Below, piece by piece: positions 1 through 7,136 of a DNA stretch of 8,077 nucleotides (position 1 is the first letter of the stretch; each line of letters begins with the position of its first letter). The DNA is from Desulfamplus sp. GTDB taxonomy: Bacteria > Desulfobacterota > Desulfobacteria > Desulfobacterales > Desulfobacteraceae. Under the pieces are notes generated by a model. The model searched no databases and had not been told where the DNA came from. It saw only the letters and a program-made list of their open reading frames with translations. Both the position numbers and the translations under genes were made by a program. The stretch covers positions 1-8,077 of the forward strand of contig JADFYT010000098.1 in NCBI GenBank assembly GCA_015232935.1, read 5' to 3'.

Positions 1-1973
1 ATCATCAATTTCAATCAAGTGCAGATAAAGGTTGTGAAGATGCATCTTATGGGAATACATGCCGTGTATCAGACCGTAATTTTGATATCAGGGCAATGAA
101 ATCATCTGAACTTTCGGGTTTTTTTCTTTTGGGAGATGATGATTCCAAAGAGTCCATGAAAAACTATCTTGTAGTTGCCATAAGCCAGTCCGGTACCACC
201 ACAGACACCAACAGAACTGTTGATATGCTCCGATCAAGAGGAGCAAGAACCCTTGCTATTGTAAACCGTCGTGATTCTGATCTTACCTTTAAAGCCGAGG
301 GGGTTTTGTACACAAGCAGCGGGCGGGATATCGAGATGTCTGTGGCCTCTACCAAGGCTTTCTATTCACAGCTTACAGCCGGTGCTATTCTGGGGCTTCA
401 TATTGCATCAATGACTGGTACCATATCTGCCAGGAGATTGACTGATGAGATCAATGAATTGAGCCGTCTGCCTGAAAAGATGAACAAAGTTCTTGATATG
501 AAGGAGAAAATCAAAAAGTCAGCCTTTAGACTTGCCATATCAAGAAATTACTGGGCAACTGTGGGAAGCGGCTCCAATAAAACATCAGCAGATGAAATAC
601 GGATAAAGCTGAGCGAGTTATGTTACAAAACAATATCTTCAGACTTTGTTGAGGATAAAAAGCATATTGATCTGTCGTCAGAGCCATTGATCATTATCTG
701 TGCTGCCGGTACCCGCGAGAGTGTACTCAAGGATATTATCAAGGACACTGCGATATTTCATGCCCACAAAGCAGCTCCTGTTGTTATTACCAATGAGGGT
801 GAGGACAGGTTTGACAATTATGCTGAAGATGTATTCAGAGTGCCTGCTGTAAACGAGCATTTGGCTCCTGTTTTGAACACTCTTGTAGGACACCTTTGGG
901 GATACTACGCCGCACTTTCCATTAATGAGGGGTCTGAGTTTATATACAACCGCCAAAATGACATCAAAGAGCTGGTAAGTGAATACAAAAATATGGGACG
1001 GGATGCATATGAGGTTATACTGGAAAAGCACTTCAGGGAAAAAGTGGCCTCATTTTACAAAGACTTTTCCAAACGGCGCAGGGAGAAGAGATTTCCTGCG
1101 GCAATGGGAATTGATAATGCCGCAAACATCACATTGCTTTTAAAATACCTGGCGGGTCGGCTGCCGGTTGCGGATTTTGAGATAGATTTCGCCAGAAAAG
1201 GTACTCCGGCAAATATGCTGGACGAATTTTTCAAAAACATGTCTGAAGCCATAAACACAATGGCAAGACCGGTTGATGCCATAAAACATCAGGCCAAGAC
1301 AGTTACAGTGGGCACAAGCCGCATTTCAGATAAAGTCGAAAGATTTGATTTTACTGAAAAGTTTGAAGGCCCTCTGTTTGATGAACTTGCCGCAAATGGC
1401 CTGGCTATATCTCAGATCACCAACAAAAATGTGGTTGTTATAAAAAATCTACAGGAGGTTATCTCTGTTGTAAAGGGTGCATTGCTCTACAAAATATCAG
1501 GTCTTAACCTGCTTGGAGAACCAACTTCTGAAACAAGGATAGATGTGGTCAAAAAAACAGGAATCATAGAATCCGAAGTCTCCAGGGTTGAAACCGAACA
1601 CCAGCTCAAAGGAACCAAAAATATTATTGTACGTGAGGGGAATGTCTATATCGGCAAAGGAAGAAAAGATGGCAGAAGCATTCTTGTTATTCCCGTACTT
1701 TCGGCTTCTCCTAACTCCAGTGTCATTGAATACCTTCTCTCCATCCATGTCGGATTCAAGGAGTCAACCCAGGTTTCCTTGCTCAACAAGATCAAGGCAC
1801 TGGGTGGAAAATACACAAGAATCAAGGATATTATTCTGGAAACAGATGTTGTTAAATGGGATGATACGCTGCTTGACCTTGTAGATATTGATACGTTGTT
1901 TGGGGATTCAGGTGAAAAGATTGCCGAGGCTATAATCAGCAAAAAAGAAGAGTTATCAGCAAATAGAACATAA
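1..1973 (+). CDS. GlmS-like SIS-domain sugar isomerase, 5'-truncated, with insertion and C-terminal extension
   Basis: The frame is open to the left edge (first full codon at 3). The first ATG, at 96, lies only about 28 residues before the first SIS motif and has no good ribosome binding site, so the true start is upstream. Numbered from that ATG, SIS-1 shows ISQSGTTTDT (29-38) and SVASTKAF (82-89), the sugar-phosphate signature of glucosamine-6-phosphate synthase. SIS-2 follows at about 145-280. By eye, KLSELCY (Glu174), DKKH (His190) and QAKTVTV (Lys401) align with E. coli GlmS Glu488, His504 and Lys603, so the isomerase site seems intact. In GlmS the LAKSVTVE-like tail ends the protein. 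Here about 100 residues (285-388) are inserted before it and about 220 unrecognised residues follow. Any glutaminase domain would lie off the window. The gene ends in tandem stops (TAA TAA). A hexosamine synthase role is likely but unproven; another SIS isomerase is possible. Confidence 0.8.
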   Translation, partial: HQFQSSADKGCEDASYGNTCRVSDRNFDIRAMKSSELSGFFLLGDDDSKESMKNYLVVAISQSGTTTDTNRTVDMLRSRGARTLAIVNRRDSDLTFKAEGVLYTSSGRDIEMSVASTKAFYSQLTAGAILGLHIASMTGTISARRLTDEINELSRLPEKMNKVLDMKEKIKKSAFRLAISRNYWATVGSGSNKTSADEIRIKLSELCYKTISSDFVEDKKHIDLSSEPLIIICAAGTRESVLKDIIKDTAIFHAHKAAPVVITNEGEDRFDNYAEDVFRVPAVNEHLAPVLNTLVGHLWGYYAALSINEGSEFIYNRQNDIKELVSEYKNMGRDAYEVILEKHFREKVASFYKDFSKRRREKRFPAAMGIDNAANITLLLKYLAGRLPVADFEIDFARKGTPANMLDEFFKNMSEAINTMARPVDAIKHQAKTVTVGTSRISDKVERFDFTEKFEGPLFDELAANGLAISQITNKNVVVIKNLQEVISVVKGALLYKISGLNLLGEPTSETRIDVVKKTGIIESEVSRVETEHQLKGTKNIIVREGNVYIGKGRKDGRSILVIPVLSASPNSSVIEYLLSIHVGFKESTQVSLLNKIKALGGKYTRIKDIILETDVVKWDDTLLDLVDIDTLFGDSGEKIAEAIISKKEELSANRT

Positions 1974-2001
1974 TAAGCTGCTCTGTAATTTTTGTTGGAT
2001 T

Positions 2002-2056
2002 GAAGTTCCTGAGCAATTATAGTAATTTAAGGGTATAGGAATTTCCATTTTTTTTT
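2002..2056 (+). terminator. Possible intrinsic terminator of the GlmS-like gene
   Basis: A 9-bp AT-rich stem (2002-2010 GAAGTTCCT with 2037-2045 AGGAATTTC, one G-U pair) closes a 26-nt loop and is followed directly by nine T (2048-2056). Position and T-run fit Rho-independent termination 30 nt after the stop. The long loop and weak stem make it uncertain. Confidence 0.4.
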
Positions 2057-2064
2057 ATGTTATT

Positions 2065-2092
2065 TTAAGGGCGACTAACCGGTCGCCCTTAA
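2065..2092 (+). terminator. Strong GC-rich hairpin between genes
   Basis: A perfect 11-bp inverted repeat (TTAAGGGCGAC, loop TAACCG, GTCGCCCTTAA) sits 117 nt after the GlmS-like stop. It is the most stable hairpin in this gap, but only a broken T tract (AATGTTT) follows, so a canonical intrinsic terminator is not certain. It may be a back-up terminator, an mRNA 3' end, or part of the leader of the next gene. Confidence 0.45.
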
Positions 2093-2109
2093 TGTTTGCA
2101 ACGCTTGGT

Positions 2110-2147
2110 GACCTTATAATAAATTGATGACCTTACAATAAAAGGAT
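2110..2147 (+). promoter_or_regulatory. Tandem 19-nt repeat with TATAAT upstream of the hydrolase
   Basis: Two adjacent 19-nt units (2110-2128 and 2129-2147), each starting GACCTTA, match at 16 of 19 positions. The first contains a perfect -10 hexamer, TATAAT at 2115-2120. No good -35 lies 16-18 nt upstream (ATGTTT at 2092-2097), so this may be an activator-dependent or weak promoter. The second unit runs into the ribosome binding site AAAGGA (2141-2146), 9 nt before the ATG at 2156. Confidence 0.4.
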
Positions 2148-2155
2148 AAAATTTA

Positions 2156-3052
2156 ATGGCAAAAGCCCAAAGCAACGGTATAGAGATTGAGTATGAAACT
2201 TTTGGCAGTTCATCATCTCCGGCACTATTGCTGATTGCAGGTCTTGGTGTGCAGCTTATTGGCTGGGAGAGCAGCTTCTGCGGGAAACTGGCTGACCAGG
2301 GCTTCTATGTAATCAGGTTCGATAACAGGGACATCGGGCTGTCAACAAAATGCGATGGATTGAGTATGCAGGAGATCACAAAAAAAATGTTTGCCCTGTT
2401 CATGGGAAAGCGGGAGCAGGTTCCATACAGCATTGATGATATGGCAGATGATGCCGCAGGACTTCTTGATTTTCTTGATATCCGCAAAGCCCATGTCTGT
2501 GGGATATCTATGGGTGGTTTTATTGCCCAGACCCTTGCTGTCAATCATCCTGACCGCATGTCAAGCCTGACTTCTGTTTACAGCCATACAGGAGACAACA
2601 GGTCTTTTCAACCCGCAAAAGAGGCTATGGATGCAATGCTTGCTCCGGCACCGGCTCATCGTGACGGTTATATTGAACATATGACAAGATTTTTTGAACT
2701 TGTTCATGGAAATGGATTGCAGTTTGATGAAGAATTTCACAGGGATCTGGCTGCCAGCTCATACGACCGCTCTTTTTATCCGGAGGGGATTGCCCGCCAG
2801 TATCTTGCTATTCTTACGCAAAAAAAAAGAACCAAAACTCTTGGCGACCTGAAAGTCCCGTCCCTTGTTATACATGGTGATGACGACCCTCTGGTACCAC
2901 TGTCAGGAGGAGAGGCAACGGCACAGGCAATACCAGGTTCACAATTTAAAATCGTCAAAGGCATGGGGCATGCCATGCCCTGTATGAACTTATGGTGGTC
3001 GGATATTTTAGATGCAATCACAGAGCATATGAATAGATCCGCGGGAGTATGA
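2156..3052 (+). CDS. Alpha/beta-fold hydrolase
   Basis: A 298-residue single-domain soluble hydrolase of the esterase/lipase type; the substrate cannot be read from sequence. Visible elements in order are the oxyanion-side loop (IAGLGVQ, 27-33), FDNRDIGLST (55-64, typical of methylesterase-like alpha/beta hydrolases), the nucleophile elbow GISMGG with Ser118, the acid strand GDDDPLVP with probable catalytic Asp244, and GMGHAMP with His272, so the triad is complete. A cap region lies at about 140-220. There is no signal peptide, so it is presumably cytoplasmic. The start is supported by AAAGGA 9 nt upstream. The prmA start lies 66 nt beyond its stop, so the two may share a transcript. A nine-A run at 2820-2828 inside the gene is a slippage-prone site, but the frame is intact. 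Confidence 0.9.
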   Translation: MAKAQSNGIEIEYETFGSSSSPALLLIAGLGVQLIGWESSFCGKLADQGFYVIRFDNRDIGLSTKCDGLSMQEITKKMFALFMGKREQVPYSIDDMADDAAGLLDFLDIRKAHVCGISMGGFIAQTLAVNHPDRMSSLTSVYSHTGDNRSFQPAKEAMDAMLAPAPAHRDGYIEHMTRFFELVHGNGLQFDEEFHRDLAASSYDRSFYPEGIARQYLAILTQKKRTKTLGDLKVPSLVIHGDDDPLVPLSGGEATAQAIPGSQFKIVKGMGHAMPCMNLWWSDILDAITEHMNRSAGV

Positions 3053-3118
3053 GCATCTTTGAGGAAATCGTCAAATATCAGTTATATCCAACCTCGAAAA
3101 CGGAAGGCGGTTTGAATT

Positions 3119-4048
3119 ATGAAATGGATACATGTAAAGGCTCTGTTTGAATCAAAAGATATCTCGCTTGCAGAAGAGCTTGTTTCTGATATATTTTTTT
3201 CTATGGGATTGAAGGGTGTCGTTTGCCAGGTACCGCTTGAAGCCCCTCCTGAAGGATTTGGCAGTGATGCCCTTCCCATACCTGATGAAACCTGGGTTTC
3301 AGGTTATATTCCAGATACAGACTCATCACTTGAAATACTCGAGAATATACGAAAAAAGGCTGGCGGGCTTGCTGTGCTGGATATAAAGGTCAGCATTGAA
3401 ACCGGGATTGTGGATCAGGAAGACTGGGCTGAATCATGGAAACAGTTTTTTCATGTATCCAGAATTACTGACAGAATGGTAATAAAGCCCGCATGGAGGG
3501 ACTTTGTGCCAAATCCAGATGATGTTGTCATTGAGATTGATCCTGGAATGGCTTTTGGAACAGGTACCCATCCAACAACATCCATGTGCATGGCTCTTAT
3601 TGAAAAATATCTTGAAGCTGGAAACAGCTTTTTTGATGTGGGTACAGGGTCGGGCATACTTATGATTACGGCGGCAAAACTTGGGGCATCTTCTCTTGCA
3701 GGCATAGATACAGATGAGGTTGCGGTGCAGGTGGCAAAAGATAATCTTGTAAAAAATAATATTCCTGCTGATCTGTTTTATGTTGAAAAAGGTACTTTAG
3801 ACCAATGTATCGCACATAATAATTTGCAGTTTGATCTGGTTGCAGCCAACATAATTGCCGAAGTCCTTCTTGATATCATGCCTGACATCAAGAAGATCTC
3901 AAAAATGAATGGAGTCATAATATTATCGGGTATTATCAAAGAGAGAGAGCCTTTAATGATAGAATCTCTTGTCAGCATTGGCTTTTCAGTATCAGAGGTC
4001 AGAACCGATGGAGAGTGGTTGGCAATTGCAGCACAAAATACTGGATGA
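3119..4048 (+). CDS. prmA: Ribosomal protein L11 methyltransferase
   Basis: A 309-residue S-adenosylmethionine-dependent methyltransferase predicted to methylate ribosomal protein L11 in the cytoplasm. The N-terminal about 90 residues form the small substrate-recognition domain (WIHVKALF start). The catalytic domain shows the PrmA signature GMAFGTGTHPTT (143-154), the SAM-binding glycine loop DVGTGSG (173-179), the acidic end of strand 2 in GIDTDE (195-200), and AANIIAEVL (242-250), where family members carry N-I/L-A. Length is close to the usual 290-310. The start is backed by GGAAGG (3102-3107), 11 nt upstream. It follows the hydrolase in the same direction and converges with the yibQ-like gene. 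L11 methylation is usually dispensable in bacteria. Confidence 0.95.
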   Translation: MKWIHVKALFESKDISLAEELVSDIFFSMGLKGVVCQVPLEAPPEGFGSDALPIPDETWVSGYIPDTDSSLEILENIRKKAGGLAVLDIKVSIETGIVDQEDWAESWKQFFHVSRITDRMVIKPAWRDFVPNPDDVVIEIDPGMAFGTGTHPTTSMCMALIEKYLEAGNSFFDVGTGSGILMITAAKLGASSLAGIDTDEVAVQVAKDNLVKNNIPADLFYVEKGTLDQCIAHNNLQFDLVAANIIAEVLLDIMPDIKKISKMNGVIILSGIIKEREPLMIESLVSIGFSVSEVRTDGEWLAIAAQNTG

Positions 4049-4069
4049 TAAGTGAGTTCTTCAGAAGAT

Positions 4070-4180
4070 CCATTGTTCAGGAATAAGTCCCAAACAAGAT
4101 ACCTGTTTAAAAATCTAAATACGCCGTCCTTCAAGGTCGGTGTATTCTTGTGAACAGTTTATTTAAAACCTACTCCTTGA
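4070..4180 (-). repeat. Inverted repeat copy B (about 110 bp), overlapping the 3' end of yibQ
   Basis: Read on the minus strand from 4180 to 4070 this matches the plus strand at 7265-7372. The segment 4141-4070 against 7301-7372 aligns without gaps at about 57 of 72 positions, including a shared 10-nt AAGGACGGCG core. The segment 4180-4159 matches 7265-7286 at 19 of 22, joined by a short gapped stretch. The stop codon and last codons of the deacetylase gene fall inside this copy. It fills most of the gap between the convergent prmA and yibQ genes. Confidence 0.8.
4118..4146 (-). terminator. Hairpin terminator between convergent genes
   Basis: A 29-nt near-palindrome (AATACGCCG arm pairing with CGGTGTATT, inner CCTT/AAGG, one T-T mismatch and one G-U pair). 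On the minus strand it lies 23 nt after the yibQ stop and is followed by TAGATTTTT, so it fits an intrinsic terminator for the ctp-yibQ operon. Towards prmA the tail is less T-rich, so two-way activity is weaker. It is embedded in repeat copy B; the matching hairpin in copy A (near 7299-7321) is degenerate. Confidence 0.5.
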
Positions 4181-5528
4181 TTGTCACCAATTCAGATACA
4201 GGCACAAGTTTGATATTTTTTGGAAGAGACGGTATCTCTTCTTTAAGCACAATATATGTCTCGTTATAGGGGTGGCCAATTGCAATGGATGTACCATTTT
4301 GTTTTGCCATACGGATCAACTCCCTGAACTGTTTTTTTATGTAAGCCTTGTCCTTGATGTTATCCAAAAAAATATCTCTGCTTGCAAATGACAGGTTGAC
4401 TTGCCTTGCGGACTTTATTCCTGAAGATTGATTTGATGTAAGGCTGTCGATGAAAAAAAGGTTCTTTTGTTTGAGAATCTCAAATATCTGTACCATTTGC
4501 ACGGAGAGTGTCGTCAACCTGGATCCCATATGGTTATTTACTCCAATGGCATGAGGTACAGATTCAAGATTTTTGTTCAGCAGGGTCAGGACGTTATCAG
4601 GTGTCATATCAGACAAGATAGCACCATGACCGGGATTGACAGACGGGTATTGCAGCGGTTCCATGGGTAGATGAAGCATGATCTGCGTACCTCTTGAGTG
4701 CAGCGTCTGTGCAATACGTCTGCCAAACGGAGATCCTGGGAGAATTGATATGGTTATATTTTTGTCTATTCTGCTTATTGAATCTGCTATTTTGGGATCA
4801 TAACCCATATCGTCAATTATGATGGCGATACGGGGTGGCTTGCTCTTTTTTTCTTCGGCAGAAACAGGAGGCAGAGGCACTTTTAGTACAGAATCTGAAT
4901 CAGCCGTATCACCATCATTTAAATCCTTTTTAGTATCCGGCCGTCTTTTGTTACTACTTTCCGTTAACTCCTTGTGGCTGTCCCGGGAGTTATCTTGACT
5001 GTCAGGCAACTTATTATTCTCTTCATGCCCCTTGTTTTCTTTATCTTTTTGCGGATAATTTTCATCATGGTCAGTAGTTGGATTGGCTATCTCATTTTTG
5101 GGAGAGCCTATGTCATTTGGTTTTGGGTCGGGCTGATCGTCAAATACTTCAAATACAGGACCCTGACCATGTTCTGATGTTATACTGGAAACTCCTTTTT
5201 GCCTCCTGTTTTTCGTCTGATCATTTATAATCTGGTATGTATCCCCAAAAAAGGCATTGCTAAAATACAAAAAAGCGTTGTTGAAATATAAATCAGCCAG
5301 CATGGCAAATGTCGCCAGTACAGATACCAGCAGACAAATGCCCGCCATCCCCTTCATCAGCTCATATACAAGACCCGGAGCCTCTGCTTTTTTTTCAGGG
5401 TCTTGATCTTTTTTTCCAGATTCAAACAAGTTATCTTTTGATTGATCAGGGTTTTGATGTACAGGCTTGTGATTCCCTGATCCCTGTTGCAACAAGTCTC
5501 TTTTTTGCTCTGATTCTCTATAATTCAC
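4170..5528 (-). CDS. Divergent polysaccharide deacetylase family protein (YibQ-like), membrane-anchored
   Basis: A 452-residue protein with a charged cytoplasmic tail (1-58), one membrane segment (about 61-82), a very polar, probably disordered linker (about 105-230, rich in D, N, K, E, S), and a C-terminal divergent polysaccharide deacetylase domain (about 232-452). Domain motifs are IIIDDMG (236-242), LHLPMEP (285-291), NNHMGS (331-336) and AIGHP (416-420), giving the Asp/His metal-site pattern of this fold. It presumably acts in the periplasm on cell-wall polysaccharide; the substrate is unknown. The start is GTG, four nt after the ctp stop, with only a weak ribosome binding site, which suggests translational coupling. 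A later ATG at residue 59 would remove the tail but keep the membrane segment. An internal YFNNAFL/YFSNAFF duplication follows the membrane segment. The C-terminal codons and TAG lie inside repeat copy B. Confidence 0.88.
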   Translation of the reverse strand: MNYRESEQKRDLLQQGSGNHKPVHQNPDQSKDNLFESGKKDQDPEKKAEAPGLVYELMKGMAGICLLVSVLATFAMLADLYFNNAFLYFSNAFFGDTYQIINDQTKNRRQKGVSSITSEHGQGPVFEVFDDQPDPKPNDIGSPKNEIANPTTDHDENYPQKDKENKGHEENNKLPDSQDNSRDSHKELTESSNKRRPDTKKDLNDGDTADSDSVLKVPLPPVSAEEKKSKPPRIAIIIDDMGYDPKIADSISRIDKNITISILPGSPFGRRIAQTLHSRGTQIMLHLPMEPLQYPSVNPGHGAILSDMTPDNVLTLLNKNLESVPHAIGVNNHMGSRLTTLSVQMVQIFEILKQKNLFFIDSLTSNQSSGIKSARQVNLSFASRDIFLDNIKDKAYIKKQFRELIRMAKQNGTSIAIGHPYNETYIVLKEEIPSLPKNIKLVPVSELVTIKE

Positions 5529-5532
5529 AGCT

Positions 5533-6954
5533 TCAGTTCAGCCCGCTGAAAACATCATACCCGACTAAAATATCAAGAGCTCTTTGAACCTGGGGATCTT
5601 TTTTTAACTTTTCAATATCAACAAGAGACTCAGATGTTTTGGACTCTACTTCATCTTTTTTCTGGATATCCTGTTTTTTGTTCTTTATCTTTTTTTGAGT
5701 CTTATTCTCTTTTGCGGGATCATTCGTCTTTTCATTGCCTGTATCACTCTTTGTTGGTTCCAGATGATTTTTAAGATCTTTTTCCCGCAACATCTTTTTC
5801 ATGGGAGATGGCTCTTTTTCATTATCATCATCTTCTTCTTCATTAAAATTATAAGCTATTTCGATGTCAGGTTTAATGCCCTCTGCCTGAATTGACCTTC
5901 CGTTTGGAGTATAGTAACGGGCAATAGTATATTTGAGCCCAAAGCCGTCCCGAAGAGGCTTGACACTCTGGACAGAACCCTTTCCAAATGATGTAGTTCC
6001 AAGAATAAGTGCCCGTTTGTGATCCTGAAGTGCACCGGCAACTATTTCTGATGCACTTGCACTGCCGCTGTTTATAAGAACCGCAAGTGGATATTTTCGG
6101 TCATCAGGCGTAGAATGTGCTTTAAAGATCTCTGTCTGCTGTTCAAACCTTCCCTTTATAGAGACGATTGTCCCCTGATCAAGAAAAATATCTGAAACCT
6201 CGGCAGCCTGCCCAAGAAGTCCGCCGGGGTTGTTTCTTAAATCAAGAATCAACCCTTTTAGGGGTATATTTGAACTGGATTCAAGTCTTGATAGAGCCTC
6301 TTTGATCTCATCTGCTGTTCGGTCTCTGAAGTTTGTAACCCACAAATAGCCGTAACCGGGTGCAAGAGTCGCACTCCTCACGCTTGTCATCGGGATAATA
6401 TCCCGAATCAGATTATAGTCAACAGGTTCGGCAATGCCCTCTCTTAAAATGGTTATGAGGACAGCTTCTCCTATCTCTCCTCTCATCTTTTTGACACTTT
6501 GCCACAACTCCAGGTCACTTGTTGATTCTCCATCAATTTTAATGATTATATCACCTGCCTTGATACCAGCTCTGTATGCGGGAGTACCTTCTATGGGAGA
6601 TATCACAGTCAGCATCCCCTTTTTAAGGGCAACGACAATGCCAACACCGCCAAATTCTCCCCTTGTATCATCTTGTAGTTCACCAAATGCCTCGGGAGGC
6701 ATGAAGCTGGAGTGAGGGTCAAGATTGCTTACCATTCCTTTGATGGCATTCTGGATTAATACTTTAGTATCCACCTTGTCAACATAGTTATCTTCAATCT
6801 CCTGCAGAACATCTGAAAACAGCTTAAGGGATTCATAGGTGTTTTCATCTCCTGCTGTGGCAGGTTTATATAATCCCTCTGTCACAATTATGGCCAGTAT
6901 TGCTAATATGACAGGTATCCAGTGTTTGAATAGCTGTTGTGCCTCTTTCTCCAT
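5533..6954 (-). CDS. ctp: S41 family carboxyl-terminal processing protease
   Basis: A 473-residue periplasmic, membrane-tethered serine protease of the CtpA/CtpB type, which trims or degrades proteins from the C-terminus and commonly acts on cell-envelope proteins. An N-terminal signal/anchor spans about 11-34. Next come a family helical region ending NLDPHSSFM (77-85), a PDZ domain (about 100-180, GVGIVV and AGIKAGDIIIKIDG), and the peptidase core (LILDLRNNPGG at 235-245, then NSGSASASEIVAGALQDH at 295-312). By family spacing the catalytic residues are Ser300, Lys325 (FGKGSVQ) and Gln329, all present. A Lys/Glu-rich linker (about 370-445) precedes the common DPQVQRALD tail. The start is supported by AAAGGAG seven nt upstream of ATG. 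It is first in an operon with the yibQ-like gene. In many proteobacteria envC precedes this pair; it is absent here. Confidence 0.95.
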   Translation of the reverse strand: MEKEAQQLFKHWIPVILAILAIIVTEGLYKPATAGDENTYESLKLFSDVLQEIEDNYVDKVDTKVLIQNAIKGMVSNLDPHSSFMPPEAFGELQDDTRGEFGGVGIVVALKKGMLTVISPIEGTPAYRAGIKAGDIIIKIDGESTSDLELWQSVKKMRGEIGEAVLITILREGIAEPVDYNLIRDIIPMTSVRSATLAPGYGYLWVTNFRDRTADEIKEALSRLESSSNIPLKGLILDLRNNPGGLLGQAAEVSDIFLDQGTIVSIKGRFEQQTEIFKAHSTPDDRKYPLAVLINSGSASASEIVAGALQDHKRALILGTTSFGKGSVQSVKPLRDGFGLKYTIARYYTPNGRSIQAEGIKPDIEIAYNFNEEEDDDNEKEPSPMKKMLREKDLKNHLEPTKSDTGNEKTNDPAKENKTQKKIKNKKQDIQKKDEVESKTSESLVDIEKLKKDPQVQRALDILVGYDVFSGLN

Positions 6955-6961
6955 TTTTATA

Positions 6962-7010
6962 CTCCTTTGTTCATGTATTTATGCTGTTTGACAAGGTTTT
7001 TCATTGTCAA
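6962..7010 (-). promoter_or_regulatory. Candidate promoter and ribosome binding site of ctp
   Basis: On the minus strand a consensus -35 TTGACA lies at 7010-7005, followed by AT-rich sequence. The -10 is poor: CAGCAT at an 18-nt spacing, or CATAAA at 21 nt. The ribosome binding site AAAGGAG (6968-6962) lies seven nt before the ATG at 6954 and is convincing; the promoter is tentative. Confidence 0.35.
6988..7010. promoter_or_regulatory. Inverted repeat TTGACAA-N9-TTGTCAA, operator-like
   Basis: A perfect 7-bp dyad (6988-6994 and 7004-7010) lies 34 nt upstream of the ctp start codon. Each half contains TTGACA, so it offers a -35 on both strands. On the plus strand TTGACA (6988-6993) stands 17 nt from TAAAAC (7011-7016), a 4-of-6 match to a -10. 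It could be a repressor site covering divergent promoters, or just two back-to-back -35 boxes. Confidence 0.35.
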
Positions 7011-7136
7011 TAAAACAGTTTGTTCAGGTGCTCAGGCAGATCCGTAACAGTCAATGATGATGGTTTGACTCAAATGAAATTTACTGATATATACGCATTC
7101 TTGACAAGGAGTGCTGCAAAACAGTTTTCCTTGCAC

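Noticed and set aside
96..98. ATG at 96 as the real start of the GlmS-like protein
   Set aside because: The frame is open upstream to the window edge, the SIS fold needs more sequence before ISQSG, and there is no clear ribosome binding site.
678..1282. Minus-strand reading frames opposite the GlmS-like gene
   Set aside because: They lie wholly antisense to a well-supported coding region, lack ribosome binding sites and recognisable motifs, and are expected by-products of codon bias.
4118..4146. Right end of an IS200/IS605-type element or a TnpB guide-RNA scaffold
   Set aside because: The hairpin faintly recalls the subterminal palindromes of that family, but no tnpA, tnpB or matching left end is visible, and its position fits a terminator. 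I could not verify any similarity.
5309..5587. 92-codon plus-strand frame over the yibQ/ctp junction
   Set aside because: It is antisense to the N-terminal region of the YibQ-like gene and the 3' end of ctp, and its composition simply mirrors their charged codons.
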